NCBI RefSeq assembly: GCF_000296505.1
Contig: NZ_JH815209.1
Coordinates: 401,947 to 465,946, forward strand
Reading direction: 5' to 3'
Length of the DNA stretch: 64,000 bases
From: Schaalia turicensis ACS-279-V-Col4
Lineage (GTDB): Bacteria; Actinomycetota; Actinomycetes; Actinomycetales; Actinomycetaceae
Shown here: positions 53,064 to 62,325 of the stretch, piece after piece
Layout: each line of letters begins with the position of its first letter
How positions within the stretch are numbered: position 1 is the first letter of the stretch
Notes under the pieces: generated by a model
The model's database searches: none
What the model was told of the DNA's origin: nothing
Seen by the model: only the letters and a program-made list of their open reading frames with translations
Program-made: the position numbers and the translations under genes

Positions 53064-53976
53064 GTTCACAAATCTCCTGCCACGTACGTTGAATACCGAC
53101 CTCAAGTTCAGTCATTTCGAACGGTCCGAACTCGTTTTGGATGCGTGTCGTGTCAAGAACGCTACCGTGGACATAGGTGCTGGGAACGTCACGGTATTCG
53201 ATAACAGGATGCCTACCCGTCACGTTGACCATCGCGTCGACAAGTTCGTTCACCGTAGTGCCACGTCCCGAACCAACGTTGTATACCGGCTGGCTTGGGC
53301 CCGTCGAAATCATCGTAGCGACGATATTCGCGAAATCTTTGACATAGATGTAGTCACGGAACATCGTTCCGTCTCCCATCACTGTCAGAGGCTTATTGTT
53401 CAGAATATTCCTCAAGAAAATCGGAATAATTCCCTGGCGCTTATGCGGGTTTTGACGAGTCCCATACGGGTTCGAAATACGGAAACTCGTTGAACGCAAA
53501 CCATATTTCCGTTCAAAGAAACGCATGTAGTTTTCGATGGCAAGCTTTCCAATGCCATAGGGAGAAACTGGAAGCGTCAGATCCTCTTCGGAAAAGTTTT
53601 CTTGATCGCGGTCTCCGTAGATCGTGCCACCTGAAGAAGCAAAGTAGACATGCTCAACTCCCTCGTCAGCACAGATCTGGAACAACTCAACCGAGCCAAG
53701 AATGTTCGTGCGAATATCCACGATCGGGTCATTTTCTGCTGTTGCAGGATCCGTCGTCGACAGCATGTGAACAACAATCTGCTTGCCGCGAACCGCCCGT
53801 CGAAGATCAGCTATGTTCAGAAAATTTCCATCAACGATATCAACGCCTTCCGAGGCCCAATGGGTAGTCCCCGAAAACATGTCGAATACGGTGACACGAT
53901 GCTCACGCACTACGAGAGCATCCACGAGGTGGGATCCAAGAAAACCGTTTCCGCCAATGACGAGAATGTTAGCCAC
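53053..53976 (-). CDS. NAD-dependent nucleotide-sugar epimerase/dehydratase
   Basis: 307-aa extended SDR. NAD motif GGNGFLGSHLVDAL, Ser site FASSGGTIYGD, and YGIGKLAIENY with the catalytic Tyr and Lys. It resembles UDP-glucose 4-epimerase-like enzymes; the exact substrate is not clear. GTG 53976 has GAGGAGG 6 bases upstream. It overlaps the preceding glycosyltransferase gene by 8 bp. Confidence 0.88.
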   Translation of the reverse strand: MANILVIGGNGFLGSHLVDALVVREHRVTVFDMFSGTTHWASEGVDIVDGNFLNIADLRRAVRGKQIVVHMLSTTDPATAENDPIVDIRTNILGSVELFQICADEGVEHVYFASSGGTIYGDRDQENFSEEDLTLPVSPYGIGKLAIENYMRFFERKYGLRSTSFRISNPYGTRQNPHKRQGIIPIFLRNILNNKPLTVMGDGTMFRDYIYVKDFANIVATMISTGPSQPVYNVGSGRGTTVNELVDAMVNVTGRHPVIEYRDVPSTYVHGSVLDTTRIQNEFGPFEMTELEVGIQRTWQEICEHGF

Positions 53977-55243
53977 GCATTGCCTCCTCGAAGGCGGTGA
54001 CAAATTGAGCCCCCGCATCGTCCCATGAGAAATCCGAAACGGACGAGGCTGCCTCGCAAGATTTTTCAATCTGCTGAGAATCATCGAGAATTTCAACGAT
54101 TCTATGCGCCAATGCCTTTGGCGACAGTAGCGTGTATGCGATATGCGGATTAGCTGAAACCAGACGGTTATTCTCTGCGTCATTTACGACCGGGATCGTT
54201 CCACACGAAAGCAATTCAAGTGGGAGCAACGACATGTTCGTCAGTGACATCACCAGAGCGGCCGCACATTTGTTGTAGAGAGGACTCAAATCACTGATAC
54301 TCATCGCACCATGATCGATAAAGTCGAATGGCACATCCCAACCACCGAGAGGCCATCCTGCCATGTGAATCGTTGTTAGAGGACGTAGCCGTTTCACTTC
54401 AGCAAGAGTCATGACCCCCAGCTCAAACCCTCGACGAGCCGTCACTGGTCGCGCATAGAAGAACACATCTGATCGGCGCTGTTCATTCGTTCGCTTATAG
54501 AGTGAAAAATCTGCCGCAAAATCGAAGGGATGTGTTTTCATTCCGTAGTCAGTGGAAAGCTTCTTTGCAAGCCAGCGTCCAGCAGTGAAAGCTTCAAAGC
54601 CGAAGCGGTACGTATTTTCGGCAAGCACGGATTCGGAGCCAACAGAGTAGAACGACGGCTCGAAGTCCTGCACAAAGTAGTATCTGCGCGCATTCGAACG
54701 GTCGAGGTACGAGGGGTATGCCGTCTCCCAACCGGTGGAGAAGATCGCGTCGACTTCTTCGCCGACTCCAGCCGATGGCGAATACACCTCGATTGAAGCA
54801 TTCAACTGAGGATAAGCAACCGAATCACGAAGTATCTTTTGGATGCCCTTGATGTTGATCGGCAGGGGGTTAGAGGAATAGAGAAAGATCTTGACCGTAT
54901 GTCCGGCTTGTTCCAAGAAAGAAAGGAAACGGAATATATTCTGGTGTCCACCTGAATGCTCTCCGGGGGGAGACATAATCCAGGCGGTCGTAAATGGGCC
55001 GTCTCCGACCGATCGAGGCTCTTGTTTCCACTGCGGAGCTACTGTCCAGTCAGCAACCGCCGCGTCCTCGAACTTCACCAACGAAGCATTCCTTCGTCCG
55101 CTGAGCCCACCCGCATTTTTGGGAGAGGATAAGTGAGTGCCCACTCCAAGGAAGAGGCGCCCTACTGTCAGTCGTGCGCCGTTACGTTTGTAATACGAGG
55201 CGCCCAGCTTTGAATAGTTCGCGAGCTTCTTCATTCCATTCAT
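53969..55243 (-). CDS. Glycosyltransferase (WsaF-like rhamnosyltransferase, GT4 fold)
   Basis: 424 aa. GGHQNIFRFLSFLEQAGHTVKIFLY and the donor-domain stretch DVFFYARPVTARRGFELGVM ... SLTNMSLLPLELLSCGTIPVV fit the WsaF family, which links rhamnose in S-layer and cell-wall glycans. The N-terminal 40 residues vary. ATG 55243 or 55234 is the start. It follows rfbA at a 100-bp gap. Confidence 0.8.
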   Translation of the reverse strand: MNGMKKLANYSKLGASYYKRNGARLTVGRLFLGVGTHLSSPKNAGGLSGRRNASLVKFEDAAVADWTVAPQWKQEPRSVGDGPFTTAWIMSPPGEHSGGHQNIFRFLSFLEQAGHTVKIFLYSSNPLPINIKGIQKILRDSVAYPQLNASIEVYSPSAGVGEEVDAIFSTGWETAYPSYLDRSNARRYYFVQDFEPSFYSVGSESVLAENTYRFGFEAFTAGRWLAKKLSTDYGMKTHPFDFAADFSLYKRTNEQRRSDVFFYARPVTARRGFELGVMTLAEVKRLRPLTTIHMAGWPLGGWDVPFDFIDHGAMSISDLSPLYNKCAAALVMSLTNMSLLPLELLSCGTIPVVNDAENNRLVSANPHIAYTLLSPKALAHRIVEILDDSQQIEKSCEAASSVSDFSWDDAGAQFVTAFEEAMRG

Positions 55244-55344
55244 ACGCGTCAGTGTATATGTCCGAGGCCTTGATACAGGGCAGTACATACACAGGTCTGC
55301 CAGTTCCCCATCACACGACGTTGACGGGAAACTGACAGATCAGA

Positions 55345-56205
55345 TCACTTCAACAGGTCCAGCAGGTACTGCCCGTAACCGGACTTCACCAGCGGTTCAG
55401 CGCGCTGACGCAGTCCTTCATCATCAATGAAGCCCATACGCCAAGCCACTTCTTCAGGAGCTCCAACCTTCATCCCCTGGCGTGCTTCCACTGTACGAAC
55501 GAAGTTCGTTGCATCAGCAAGGGAATCAAATGTTCCAGTATCGAGCCAAGCAGTACCTCGAGGGAGAACCTCAACTTGAAGCTTTCCTGCTTCAAGGTAA
55601 ACCTTGTTCACATCCGTGATTTCGTATTCACCGCGTGCGGAAGGCTTGAGATTCTTCGCGATCTCTACGACGTTATTGTCGTAGAAGTACAGACCAGGAA
55701 CCGCATAGTTCGACTTCGGATGAGCAGGCTTTTCTTCAATAGAAATTGCGGTGTAGTTATCATCGAATTCAACGACACCGTACGCGGTTGGATCTGCCAC
55801 ATGGTAGGCGAACACTGCACCACCATCAGGATCCACATGACGGCGAAGCTTCGTGCCCATACCGGGACCGTAGAAGATGTTGTCACCAAGAACGAGAGCC
55901 GCGGGGTCAGTTCCAACATGATCAGCACCAAGGACAAATGCCTGGGCAAGTCCGTTCGGCACTTCTTGAACAGCATACGAGATATTGACACCAAGCTGTG
56001 AGCCATCGCCCAGCAGGCGGTGGAAAGCTTCGGCATCATGAGGTGTCGTAATGACAAGGACGTCTTGGATACCTGCAAGCATCAGCGTTGACAACGGATA
56101 GTAGATCATCGGTTTGTCATACACCGGGACAAGCTGTTTTGACGTTCCCAATGTAATTGGATTCAATCGGGTTCCTGATCCGCCGGCAAGGATAATGCCC
56201 TTCAT
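55345..56205 (-). CDS. rfbA: Glucose-1-phosphate thymidylyltransferase
   Basis: 286 aa (RmlA), step 1 of dTDP-L-rhamnose synthesis. [16 protein letters not shown] is the nucleotidyl-transfer loop; [17 protein letters not shown] and [10 protein letters not shown] follow. GGAGGAACG precedes the ATG. It is the first gene of the minus-strand glycan run and is divergent from the rmlCD fusion, so the two share a 230-bp promoter region. Confidence 0.97.
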   Translation of the reverse strand: MKGIILAGGSGTRLNPITLGTSKQLVPVYDKPMIYYPLSTLMLAGIQDVLVITTPHDAEAFHRLLGDGSQLGVNISYAVQEVPNGLAQAFVLGADHVGTDPAALVLGDNIFYGPGMGTKLRRHVDPDGGAVFAYHVADPTAYGVVEFDDNYTAISIEEKPAHPKSNYAVPGLYFYDNNVVEIAKNLKPSARGEYEITDVNKVYLEAGKLQVEVLPRGTAWLDTGTFDSLADATNFVRTVEARQGMKVGAPEEVAWRMGFIDDEGLRQRAEPLVKSGYGQYLLDLLK

Positions 56206-56434
56206 CGTTCCTCCGCAGGTTGAGTGCGCGCACTGATCGACTTACTTGTGCACCTTGACGCTCATTATGCCAAGATTCTTTTCTAATGTTACGCATCACA
56301 CTCACACATGTACCAGAGTGCAACTGAGGAATATCACCGCTTGCTTCAGCGATAAACAGCCCACTATCACCTAAACTCGTTCCAGTACTAGTTTCCACTC
56401 AGCGCCAGCCATGGATGTAGGAGCACGATTCACG

Positions 56435-57850
56435 ATGACGACAGCGACAGGAAAAGCTCTTGGCATTGAGGAAACCCCTATTCCCGGCTTCCTGCGCATT
56501 GATCTCACCGTGCATGGAGACAACCGTGGCTGGTTTAAAGAAAACTGGCAACGAGAGAAGATGCTTGCTCTTGGGTTACCTGACTTTGGCCCCGTGCAGA
56601 ACAACATTTCTTTCAACGATGAAGTTGGCGTAACACGCGGTATTCACGCTGAGCCGTGGGACAAGTTTGTTTCGGTCGCAACCGGCCGAGTCTTCGGCGC
56701 GTGGGTAGATCTGCGCGAAGGTCCTTCGTTCGGAACGGTTTACACGACTGAAATTGACCCCTCGGTTGCAGTGTTCGTTCCCCGTGGCGTGGGCAATTCA
56801 TACCAGACTTTGGAGCCAAATACTGCATACACCTATCTGGTGAATGACCATTGGTCTGCCGACGCAAAATACACCTTCTTGAACCTCAACGATGAAACTG
56901 TCGCAATTGATTGGCCAATTCCGTTGGAGGACGCGATTCTGTCCGATAAGGACAAGGCTCATCCCAAACTCGCAGATGTTATCCCTTTCCCCTCCCCGGA
57001 TACGCGACGTGTTTTGGTAACCGGAGCAAATGGTCAGCTTGGACGCGAACTCCTCAAGCAGCTCCCCGAAGCTGGCTACAGCGTGACAGGTGTCGATCTA
57101 CCACAATTTGATATTGCTGACGATGTCACCATGGACACGGTCGACTGGTCGCGATACGACATCATTATCAATGCAGCAGCTTGGACAGACGTCGACGGAG
57201 CAGAAACACCTGAAGGGCGCCCGCTTGCTTGGCGGGCCAACGCTCTTGGGCCTGCGAATCTCTCTCGAATCGCAAGCAAACACCACTTGACGGTGGTGCA
57301 TATTTCTTCCGAATACACTTTCGATGGTTCAGCGGAGTTTCACACAGAGACCGAGAATCCAAGCCCTCTAAGCGTGTATGGTCAGTCGAAAGCTGGTGGC
57401 GATGCAGCAATTGTCACCACTGCCCAGCACTACTTGGTTCGGACCAGCTGGGTTGTTGGCGATGGAAAGAACTTCATTAAGACGATGAAGGGTCTTGCTG
57501 ATGAAGGTGTTAATCCCACCGTTGTCAACGACCAAAAAGGGCGTCTTACTTTTACTACCGACCTAGCAGGTGGAATTATTCACCTTCTGTCAACTAACGC
57601 CGAATACGGAACATACAATCTTTCTGGCGAAGGTCCCGTTGTCTCATGGTGTGACATCGCGAAAAGAGTTTTCGAATTAGTCGGTCGTTCGCCAGACGAC
57701 GTTACCCCCGTAACAACCGTTGAGTATTACGCAGGAAAAGAACAGATTGCTCCCCGTCCTCTCAACTCGACGCTTGATTTGACGAAGCTTGAACAGACAG
57801 GCTTCACACCACGAAACTCGATGCAGGTTCTTACAAAGACTCTCAGCTGA
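56435..57850 (+). CDS. Fused dTDP-4-dehydrorhamnose 3,5-epimerase / reductase (RmlC-RmlD)
   Basis: 471 aa. Residues 1-185 are the RmlC cupin with GDNRGWFKENWQ, catalytic His71 (TRGIHAEPWDK) and the FVPRGVGNSYQ strand. From about 191 the RmlD short-chain dehydrogenase starts with RRVLVTGANGQLGRELL, continues DVDGAE and HISSEYTFDG, and has VYGQSKAGGD with the catalytic Tyr/Lys. One protein thus does steps 3 and 4 of dTDP-L-rhamnose synthesis. ATG 56435 has AGGAG 11 bases upstream; ATG 56411 is an alternative. Confidence 0.93.
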   Translation: MTTATGKALGIEETPIPGFLRIDLTVHGDNRGWFKENWQREKMLALGLPDFGPVQNNISFNDEVGVTRGIHAEPWDKFVSVATGRVFGAWVDLREGPSFGTVYTTEIDPSVAVFVPRGVGNSYQTLEPNTAYTYLVNDHWSADAKYTFLNLNDETVAIDWPIPLEDAILSDKDKAHPKLADVIPFPSPDTRRVLVTGANGQLGRELLKQLPEAGYSVTGVDLPQFDIADDVTMDTVDWSRYDIIINAAAWTDVDGAETPEGRPLAWRANALGPANLSRIASKHHLTVVHISSEYTFDGSAEFHTETENPSPLSVYGQSKAGGDAAIVTTAQHYLVRTSWVVGDGKNFIKTMKGLADEGVNPTVVNDQKGRLTFTTDLAGGIIHLLSTNAEYGTYNLSGEGPVVSWCDIAKRVFELVGRSPDDVTPVTTVEYYAGKEQIAPRPLNSTLDLTKLEQTGFTPRNSMQVLTKTLS

Positions 57851-57866
57851 GAGCAACTTACCCGTT

Positions 57867-59252
57867 ATGACCGCCCTGGATACCAAACCAAGCGAAGGCA
57901 CTCGCACCATCATGAACATGAAACTGTATCGGGATGCTTCTGAGGCGCCACTGTGGGTACGAACTATTCTTTTGGCTCTTATCTTTACGGCGCTCTCAGC
58001 GCTCGTCGGTTATCGCTATATTTCGGAGCATAGTGCGATCTCCCCGCAAGACGAGTACGTATATATCGACGCTGTTGATAAAGCAATGCACGGCGAAGTT
58101 ACTCGTCAATACTCTGAAACGGACGAATACGCGCGTTCGCTCATTACATGCGTAGGCATCGAGATTTACGGCCCGCAAGGTCCTGCCTGTGGTGACACCA
58201 ATGCGCCCTCTGAAGATTATCCCTTTAAAGGCTATTCAACCGCTTCAGTTCACTCACCTCTCTATTTCTTTATCACTGCTTTCTTGACGAAGATTCTTCT
58301 CTTCCTCGCCCCCGGCAAGCAGATGTATTTGTTAGCCAAGTTCACCGGTACTCTATGGCTCGGGCTGGGATTAACTGCGACATGGCGCCTTGCACGATAC
58401 CTCGGCGGTTCACGCCTTATCACGGCATCAGTGACCGCCCTTATGCTTGCAAGTCCCGCGATCAGGTGGGCGAACTTCTATGTCACCCCTGACTCGTTCA
58501 GTTTGCTCGCAGGTTCATTCATCTTCTTATCTACGCTGAAAATGGTCCGCAAAGAATGGACTTCGATTCCCCTCATCGTTGCTTCGATTTTTTTTGGTCT
58601 GATTAAGTTCCAGATGCTCTTTGCAACGGGTGCAGCACTGCTGTTTATCCTCATCTATTTCATACGCGTTAAAGAGGAACGTTCTTCACTCAAGCGACCA
58701 ATTCTTCTTGCATTATTGGCCCTACTTTTGGGCCTTGTCGCTCAATTTGCTTACCAGCATTACAGGAGCCTCACTGCAATCCACATCAGAGAAGATTATT
58801 CAATCGATGCCCATGTTCCCTTCTCGCCGACTTTTGCGGTCGAGCAACTAGATAATTTCCTTACCTACCTTTACATGGGCCCTGTATCACTCAATGGAGG
58901 CTTACTCAGCGCAGTCGGGCTCCCTTATGCTTTCACAACGTTATCTTCCTTGCTTCTAGTTTCAGGTCTCGTTGGAGCAGCTCTCTTCGCTGTTAACACT
59001 GAAGTACTTAACCAATCATTCGCGCTTGCCCTATTGTTGGCCTCAATCTTCGTAGCCCCCGCGTTCTACATCTACCTGAACCTCACAATGGGTGTCGGGT
59101 TTGACCTTGCTCCGCGATATGGTGCCGCTCTTCTACCGGCTCTTGCGATAGGTCTACCCGTGACAGTAAAGTCCAAGAGTTCTTCGGTTCTAGTGGCAGT
59201 ATTCGCCGTGTTTGCACTCGCGTTTGCTCTGATTGCAAACAGTATTGTCTAG
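57867..59252 (+). CDS. Polytopic GT-C-type glycosyltransferase-like membrane protein
   Basis: 461 aa with about 10-11 membrane helices. The first extracytoplasmic loop has an acidic motif SPQDEYVYIDAVDK, typical of GT-C enzymes (GT39/GT87 style) that use polyprenyl-phosphate sugars. It starts 16 bp after the rmlCD stop and is probably in the same transcript. The sugar is unknown. The start is uncertain (ATG 57867 or 57912). Confidence 0.7.
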   Translation: MTALDTKPSEGTRTIMNMKLYRDASEAPLWVRTILLALIFTALSALVGYRYISEHSAISPQDEYVYIDAVDKAMHGEVTRQYSETDEYARSLITCVGIEIYGPQGPACGDTNAPSEDYPFKGYSTASVHSPLYFFITAFLTKILLFLAPGKQMYLLAKFTGTLWLGLGLTATWRLARYLGGSRLITASVTALMLASPAIRWANFYVTPDSFSLLAGSFIFLSTLKMVRKEWTSIPLIVASIFFGLIKFQMLFATGAALLFILIYFIRVKEERSSLKRPILLALLALLLGLVAQFAYQHYRSLTAIHIREDYSIDAHVPFSPTFAVEQLDNFLTYLYMGPVSLNGGLLSAVGLPYAFTTLSSLLLVSGLVGAALFAVNTEVLNQSFALALLLASIFVAPAFYIYLNLTMGVGFDLAPRYGAALLPALAIGLPVTVKSKSSSVLVAVFAVFALAFALIANSIV

Positions 59253-59303
59253 GTCGATACATCCACTATGCACTCGACACCGATGAACAGAAAGTAACAG
59301 ATA

Positions 59304-60026
59304 ATGGCTGAAGCAAAATCACGAATCTTGGTCATCGTTCCGGCATGGAACGAAGAAGCAGTCATCGGACCTGTGCTTGAAGAACTTCGTAGCGAAGTCG
59401 GCTCGATGGCTGATATAGCTGTTGTCTCTGACGGCTCCGGCGATCGCACAGCAGCAATTGCCAAAGAACACGGCGCGATAGTTCTTGATCTGCCAATCAA
59501 CCTCGGTGTCGGAGGAGCGATGAGGACAGGTTATTCCTATGCTCAACGCAACAACTACGACTATGCTGTTCAGCTCGATGCAGACGGGCAACACGACCCC
59601 AAGGAGATCTCGAATCTCTTGGCATCCGCGAAGAAAACGGATGCCGATGTTGTGATCGGCGCACGCTTCGCAGGAAAAGGCGACTACACCGTTCGAGGCC
59701 CCCGTCATTGGGCAATGAAAGTTCTCTCCACAATCCTTTCGAGAGTATGCGAAACAAAATTGACTGACACAACGTCGGGCTTCAAACTAAGCAACCGAAA
59801 AGCTATCGCTTTGTTTGCACGGAACTATCCGGCTGAGTACCTGGGTGACACAATCGAAGCACTTGTCATCGCAAAACGTCACGGTTTATCGATTCGGCAG
59901 GTCCCCGTAGAAATGCGTCCCCGTGCTGGAGGAGAACCCTCACATAATCCTCTTAAAGCTGCTCGATTCCTGATTCGCGCGTTCATTGCACTGTCCGTTG
60001 CCTTGACACGCCCCTCTGTTGGCTGA
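59304..60026 (+). CDS. Polyprenyl-phosphate glycosyltransferase (DPM1-like GT2)
   Basis: 240 aa. ILVIVPAWNEEAVIGPVLEEL, VVSDGSGDRT, QLDADGQHDPKEI (DxD) and the RHWAMKVLSTILSRV helix match dolichyl/undecaprenyl-phosphate mannosyl- and glucosyltransferases. It makes a lipid-linked sugar donor at the inner face for the GT-C proteins next to it. The following DUF2304 gene is its usual partner. Confidence 0.88.
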   Translation: MAEAKSRILVIVPAWNEEAVIGPVLEELRSEVGSMADIAVVSDGSGDRTAAIAKEHGAIVLDLPINLGVGGAMRTGYSYAQRNNYDYAVQLDADGQHDPKEISNLLASAKKTDADVVIGARFAGKGDYTVRGPRHWAMKVLSTILSRVCETKLTDTTSGFKLSNRKAIALFARNYPAEYLGDTIEALVIAKRHGLSIRQVPVEMRPRAGGEPSHNPLKAARFLIRAFIALSVALTRPSVG

Positions 60027-60052
60027 CGAGTGAGAGAAACTGGAGATCAGAA

Positions 60053-60424
60053 ATGACATCAACATACTGGCTCGGCATCCTTTTCGCGCTCGTCATCTTT
60101 TACGCAATCTTCATCAAGATGCGCAATGCTGGAATGAAGGAACGCTACGCGACGTGGTGGTTCGTCATTGCAATCGGGGTATTGATCGTTTCCTTGTTCC
60201 CGCAGGCACTGAGCTTTGTTGCTCATCTCTTGGGAGTTCAGGTTCCTTTGAACCTCGCTCTAGTAACCGGCGCGGTCGTTTTTATGCTTCTTACGCTCCG
60301 AATGAGTGTTGATCTTTCCCATGCCAGCGAAGAACGACGAAAGCTCACTGAAGAAATCGCAATCCTCAACTACGAGCTCGACATCATTAAATCCCAGCAA
60401 GCTGGAAAGCAATCAGATCACTAA
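60053..60424 (+). CDS. DUF2304 small membrane protein
   Basis: 123 aa with three membrane helices and a C-terminal charged coiled coil (SHASEERRKLTEEIAILNYELDII). DUF2304 proteins follow DPM1-like glycosyltransferases and may anchor them or help flip the lipid-linked sugar. It starts 26 bp after that gene. Confidence 0.85.
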   Translation: MTSTYWLGILFALVIFYAIFIKMRNAGMKERYATWWFVIAIGVLIVSLFPQALSFVAHLLGVQVPLNLALVTGAVVFMLLTLRMSVDLSHASEERRKLTEEIAILNYELDIIKSQQAGKQSDH

Positions 60425-60470
60425 AGTCACTCAACGTGTTATCTCGGAGAGCTAAGACCTCACTGGCAAC

Positions 60471-62294
60471 GTGACGAGCACCAATCTTTCCGCTATCAAG
60501 AACTCTAGATCAGTCAGGTACGCTCAAAACATGAATGTGCAGTTCCTAAGAGACTCCGTGCGTGCCACGGCACTTTTTCTGTTTTCTTTGATCGCAGTTG
60601 CTCTATTCGGAATGGTCGTAAAGACTGGCATCGCCTTGGTATTCTGGACAGCCATCATCGTTGCGCTTGTCCTTATTGGTGCCGTCATCTATCGGAACTA
60701 CCAGACACTGAATCGTCGGTCTTTCTTCACCGCACTCGCAATTCTTCTTCCCTCTCTTGTCGGTGTCGCTTCAGTCGTCTATTTGCTCTCGTACTATGAC
60801 GGTGGCGTTCCGGTTCAGTTCACGCGTAACGATATGGTGATGAATACCATCGAAGCGCTGACAATCCACCAGAACGGCGGACTAGGCTCCGGCGATGAGG
60901 TCAAACCTGTCTTCCTTACTGCGGTTATCACCTCAATTTTCTATGGGCCAGGTACTTCCTTCAGCCCACTTCTGACGATGTTGTATGGCAATATCGTTGC
61001 GGGTCTCGTTGTATGTTGTCTCGCCAGTATGTTTACCGGCTGGTTGACGTGGGCGTTGTTGTCACACGCTCCATGGCCTCTACGTACAGCTGCCGTGTTT
61101 GTTATCGGATGGGTCCCCTTTACTCGTAATATTTTTGGCGCGGTTGAATTTGATGGCTACCTCAACATCCCAGTTATCTATTTGATCTTGATCCTTTCGT
61201 GGATTACCTATCGGACCCTCCGTCCTGCCCAAGCACTCATCTGGCTTCCTGTGCTACTGGTCGCCACTCTTGCTACGTGGTCTCCGGCTTCCCTGATGCC
61301 CGGCCTGTTGCTACTAATGGCACTTGTACGTTGTCTGCATAATCTTCCCGCACATCGCCCAACGTCACGAGAGTTGATGTGGATCGCACTGACTTGGCTC
61401 TGCGTTGCAGTATTCTTCTTCGCTTGGTCACTCCCAGCACTCCGCGTCGACGGTGATTACCTCTCTGCTGGTCCCGGCTATTTTGCTGGTGAGATAAGCG
61501 ACCACCTTACAATTGCCAGCATTCTTCTGCTTCTCCTGCTCTTCGTTTTCGCTGCTGCCCTTCCCCGGCATCGCTCGCCCGAGGCAATGGGACTTGGCGC
61601 CTTTGCAGTTGGCAGTTGGCTCGCGATCTTCTTCCTCCTCTTACTGCGAGAATCTGGCGATTCTCGCTGGGGCTACTATCCCCTGAAGATGATGTGGATC
61701 TCAACGATCACATTTGCAACCATCATGACGATTGAAGCGCTCCGCCAAGCGTTTACCCCTCGATCAGCATCTGACCGACGCTCCTACGCATGGTGGCGAG
61801 GGCGTTGTGTTCAAGCCGCCTTCTTTGCCCTGTCGGTAGTCATCATGGGCGTAGGCTCTCTTCTCCCATTTGAACATTTCGGTCGGGGTGGGACTCTCTT
61901 CCCCACGCTGCCTCGCTACGCAACAATGCCCACCGATAAAGACCACAAAATGCCGACCCCTGAGGAAAAGAAACTGTACGACCAATTGGTTGAAGTTTTT
62001 GACGAAAACCAGGGCGCTCCTGTCGTGTTCATTCGTCACGCGTCCAACCTCGCATTCGATGGTGATCGAAATCGGTACCTTATTCAATTCTCAGCGCCTA
62101 CCAGTTATGATGTGCGTATTCACGCATACCGCGAATGGCACGGCGACTACTACGGAATGCTCTGCCCGCTCCTACGCGCTTGGGATAAAGAAGCGACTGT
62201 TATTACGTCCACTGAGGGCTACAAAACTACGCGCGAACAGATTGACTACTGTGGTCTATCGGATCGCGTCAAGCTCATCACCCTCGACAACTGA
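60471..62294 (+). CDS. Polytopic membrane protein, probable glycan glycosyltransferase or polymerase
   Basis: 607 aa with about 12 helices, an extracytoplasmic loop near residue 110 (DGGVPVQFTRNDMVMNTIEAL), and a soluble C-terminal domain of about 120 residues (PTPEEKKLYDQLVEVFDEN ... YGMLCPLLRAWDKEATV). I do not recognise a precise family. The topology and context are like large GT-C enzymes of wall-glycan loci. GTG 60471 lacks a strong ribosome site; ATG 60531 is possible. Confidence 0.65.
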   Translation: MTSTNLSAIKNSRSVRYAQNMNVQFLRDSVRATALFLFSLIAVALFGMVVKTGIALVFWTAIIVALVLIGAVIYRNYQTLNRRSFFTALAILLPSLVGVASVVYLLSYYDGGVPVQFTRNDMVMNTIEALTIHQNGGLGSGDEVKPVFLTAVITSIFYGPGTSFSPLLTMLYGNIVAGLVVCCLASMFTGWLTWALLSHAPWPLRTAAVFVIGWVPFTRNIFGAVEFDGYLNIPVIYLILILSWITYRTLRPAQALIWLPVLLVATLATWSPASLMPGLLLLMALVRCLHNLPAHRPTSRELMWIALTWLCVAVFFFAWSLPALRVDGDYLSAGPGYFAGEISDHLTIASILLLLLLFVFAAALPRHRSPEAMGLGAFAVGSWLAIFFLLLLRESGDSRWGYYPLKMMWISTITFATIMTIEALRQAFTPRSASDRRSYAWWRGRCVQAAFFALSVVIMGVGSLLPFEHFGRGGTLFPTLPRYATMPTDKDHKMPTPEEKKLYDQLVEVFDENQGAPVVFIRHASNLAFDGDRNRYLIQFSAPTSYDVRIHAYREWHGDYYGMLCPLLRAWDKEATVITSTEGYKTTREQIDYCGLSDRVKLITLDN

Positions 62295-62325
62295 TTCAGT
62301 CTTGTCTTTAGCTCTTGAGGAATCC

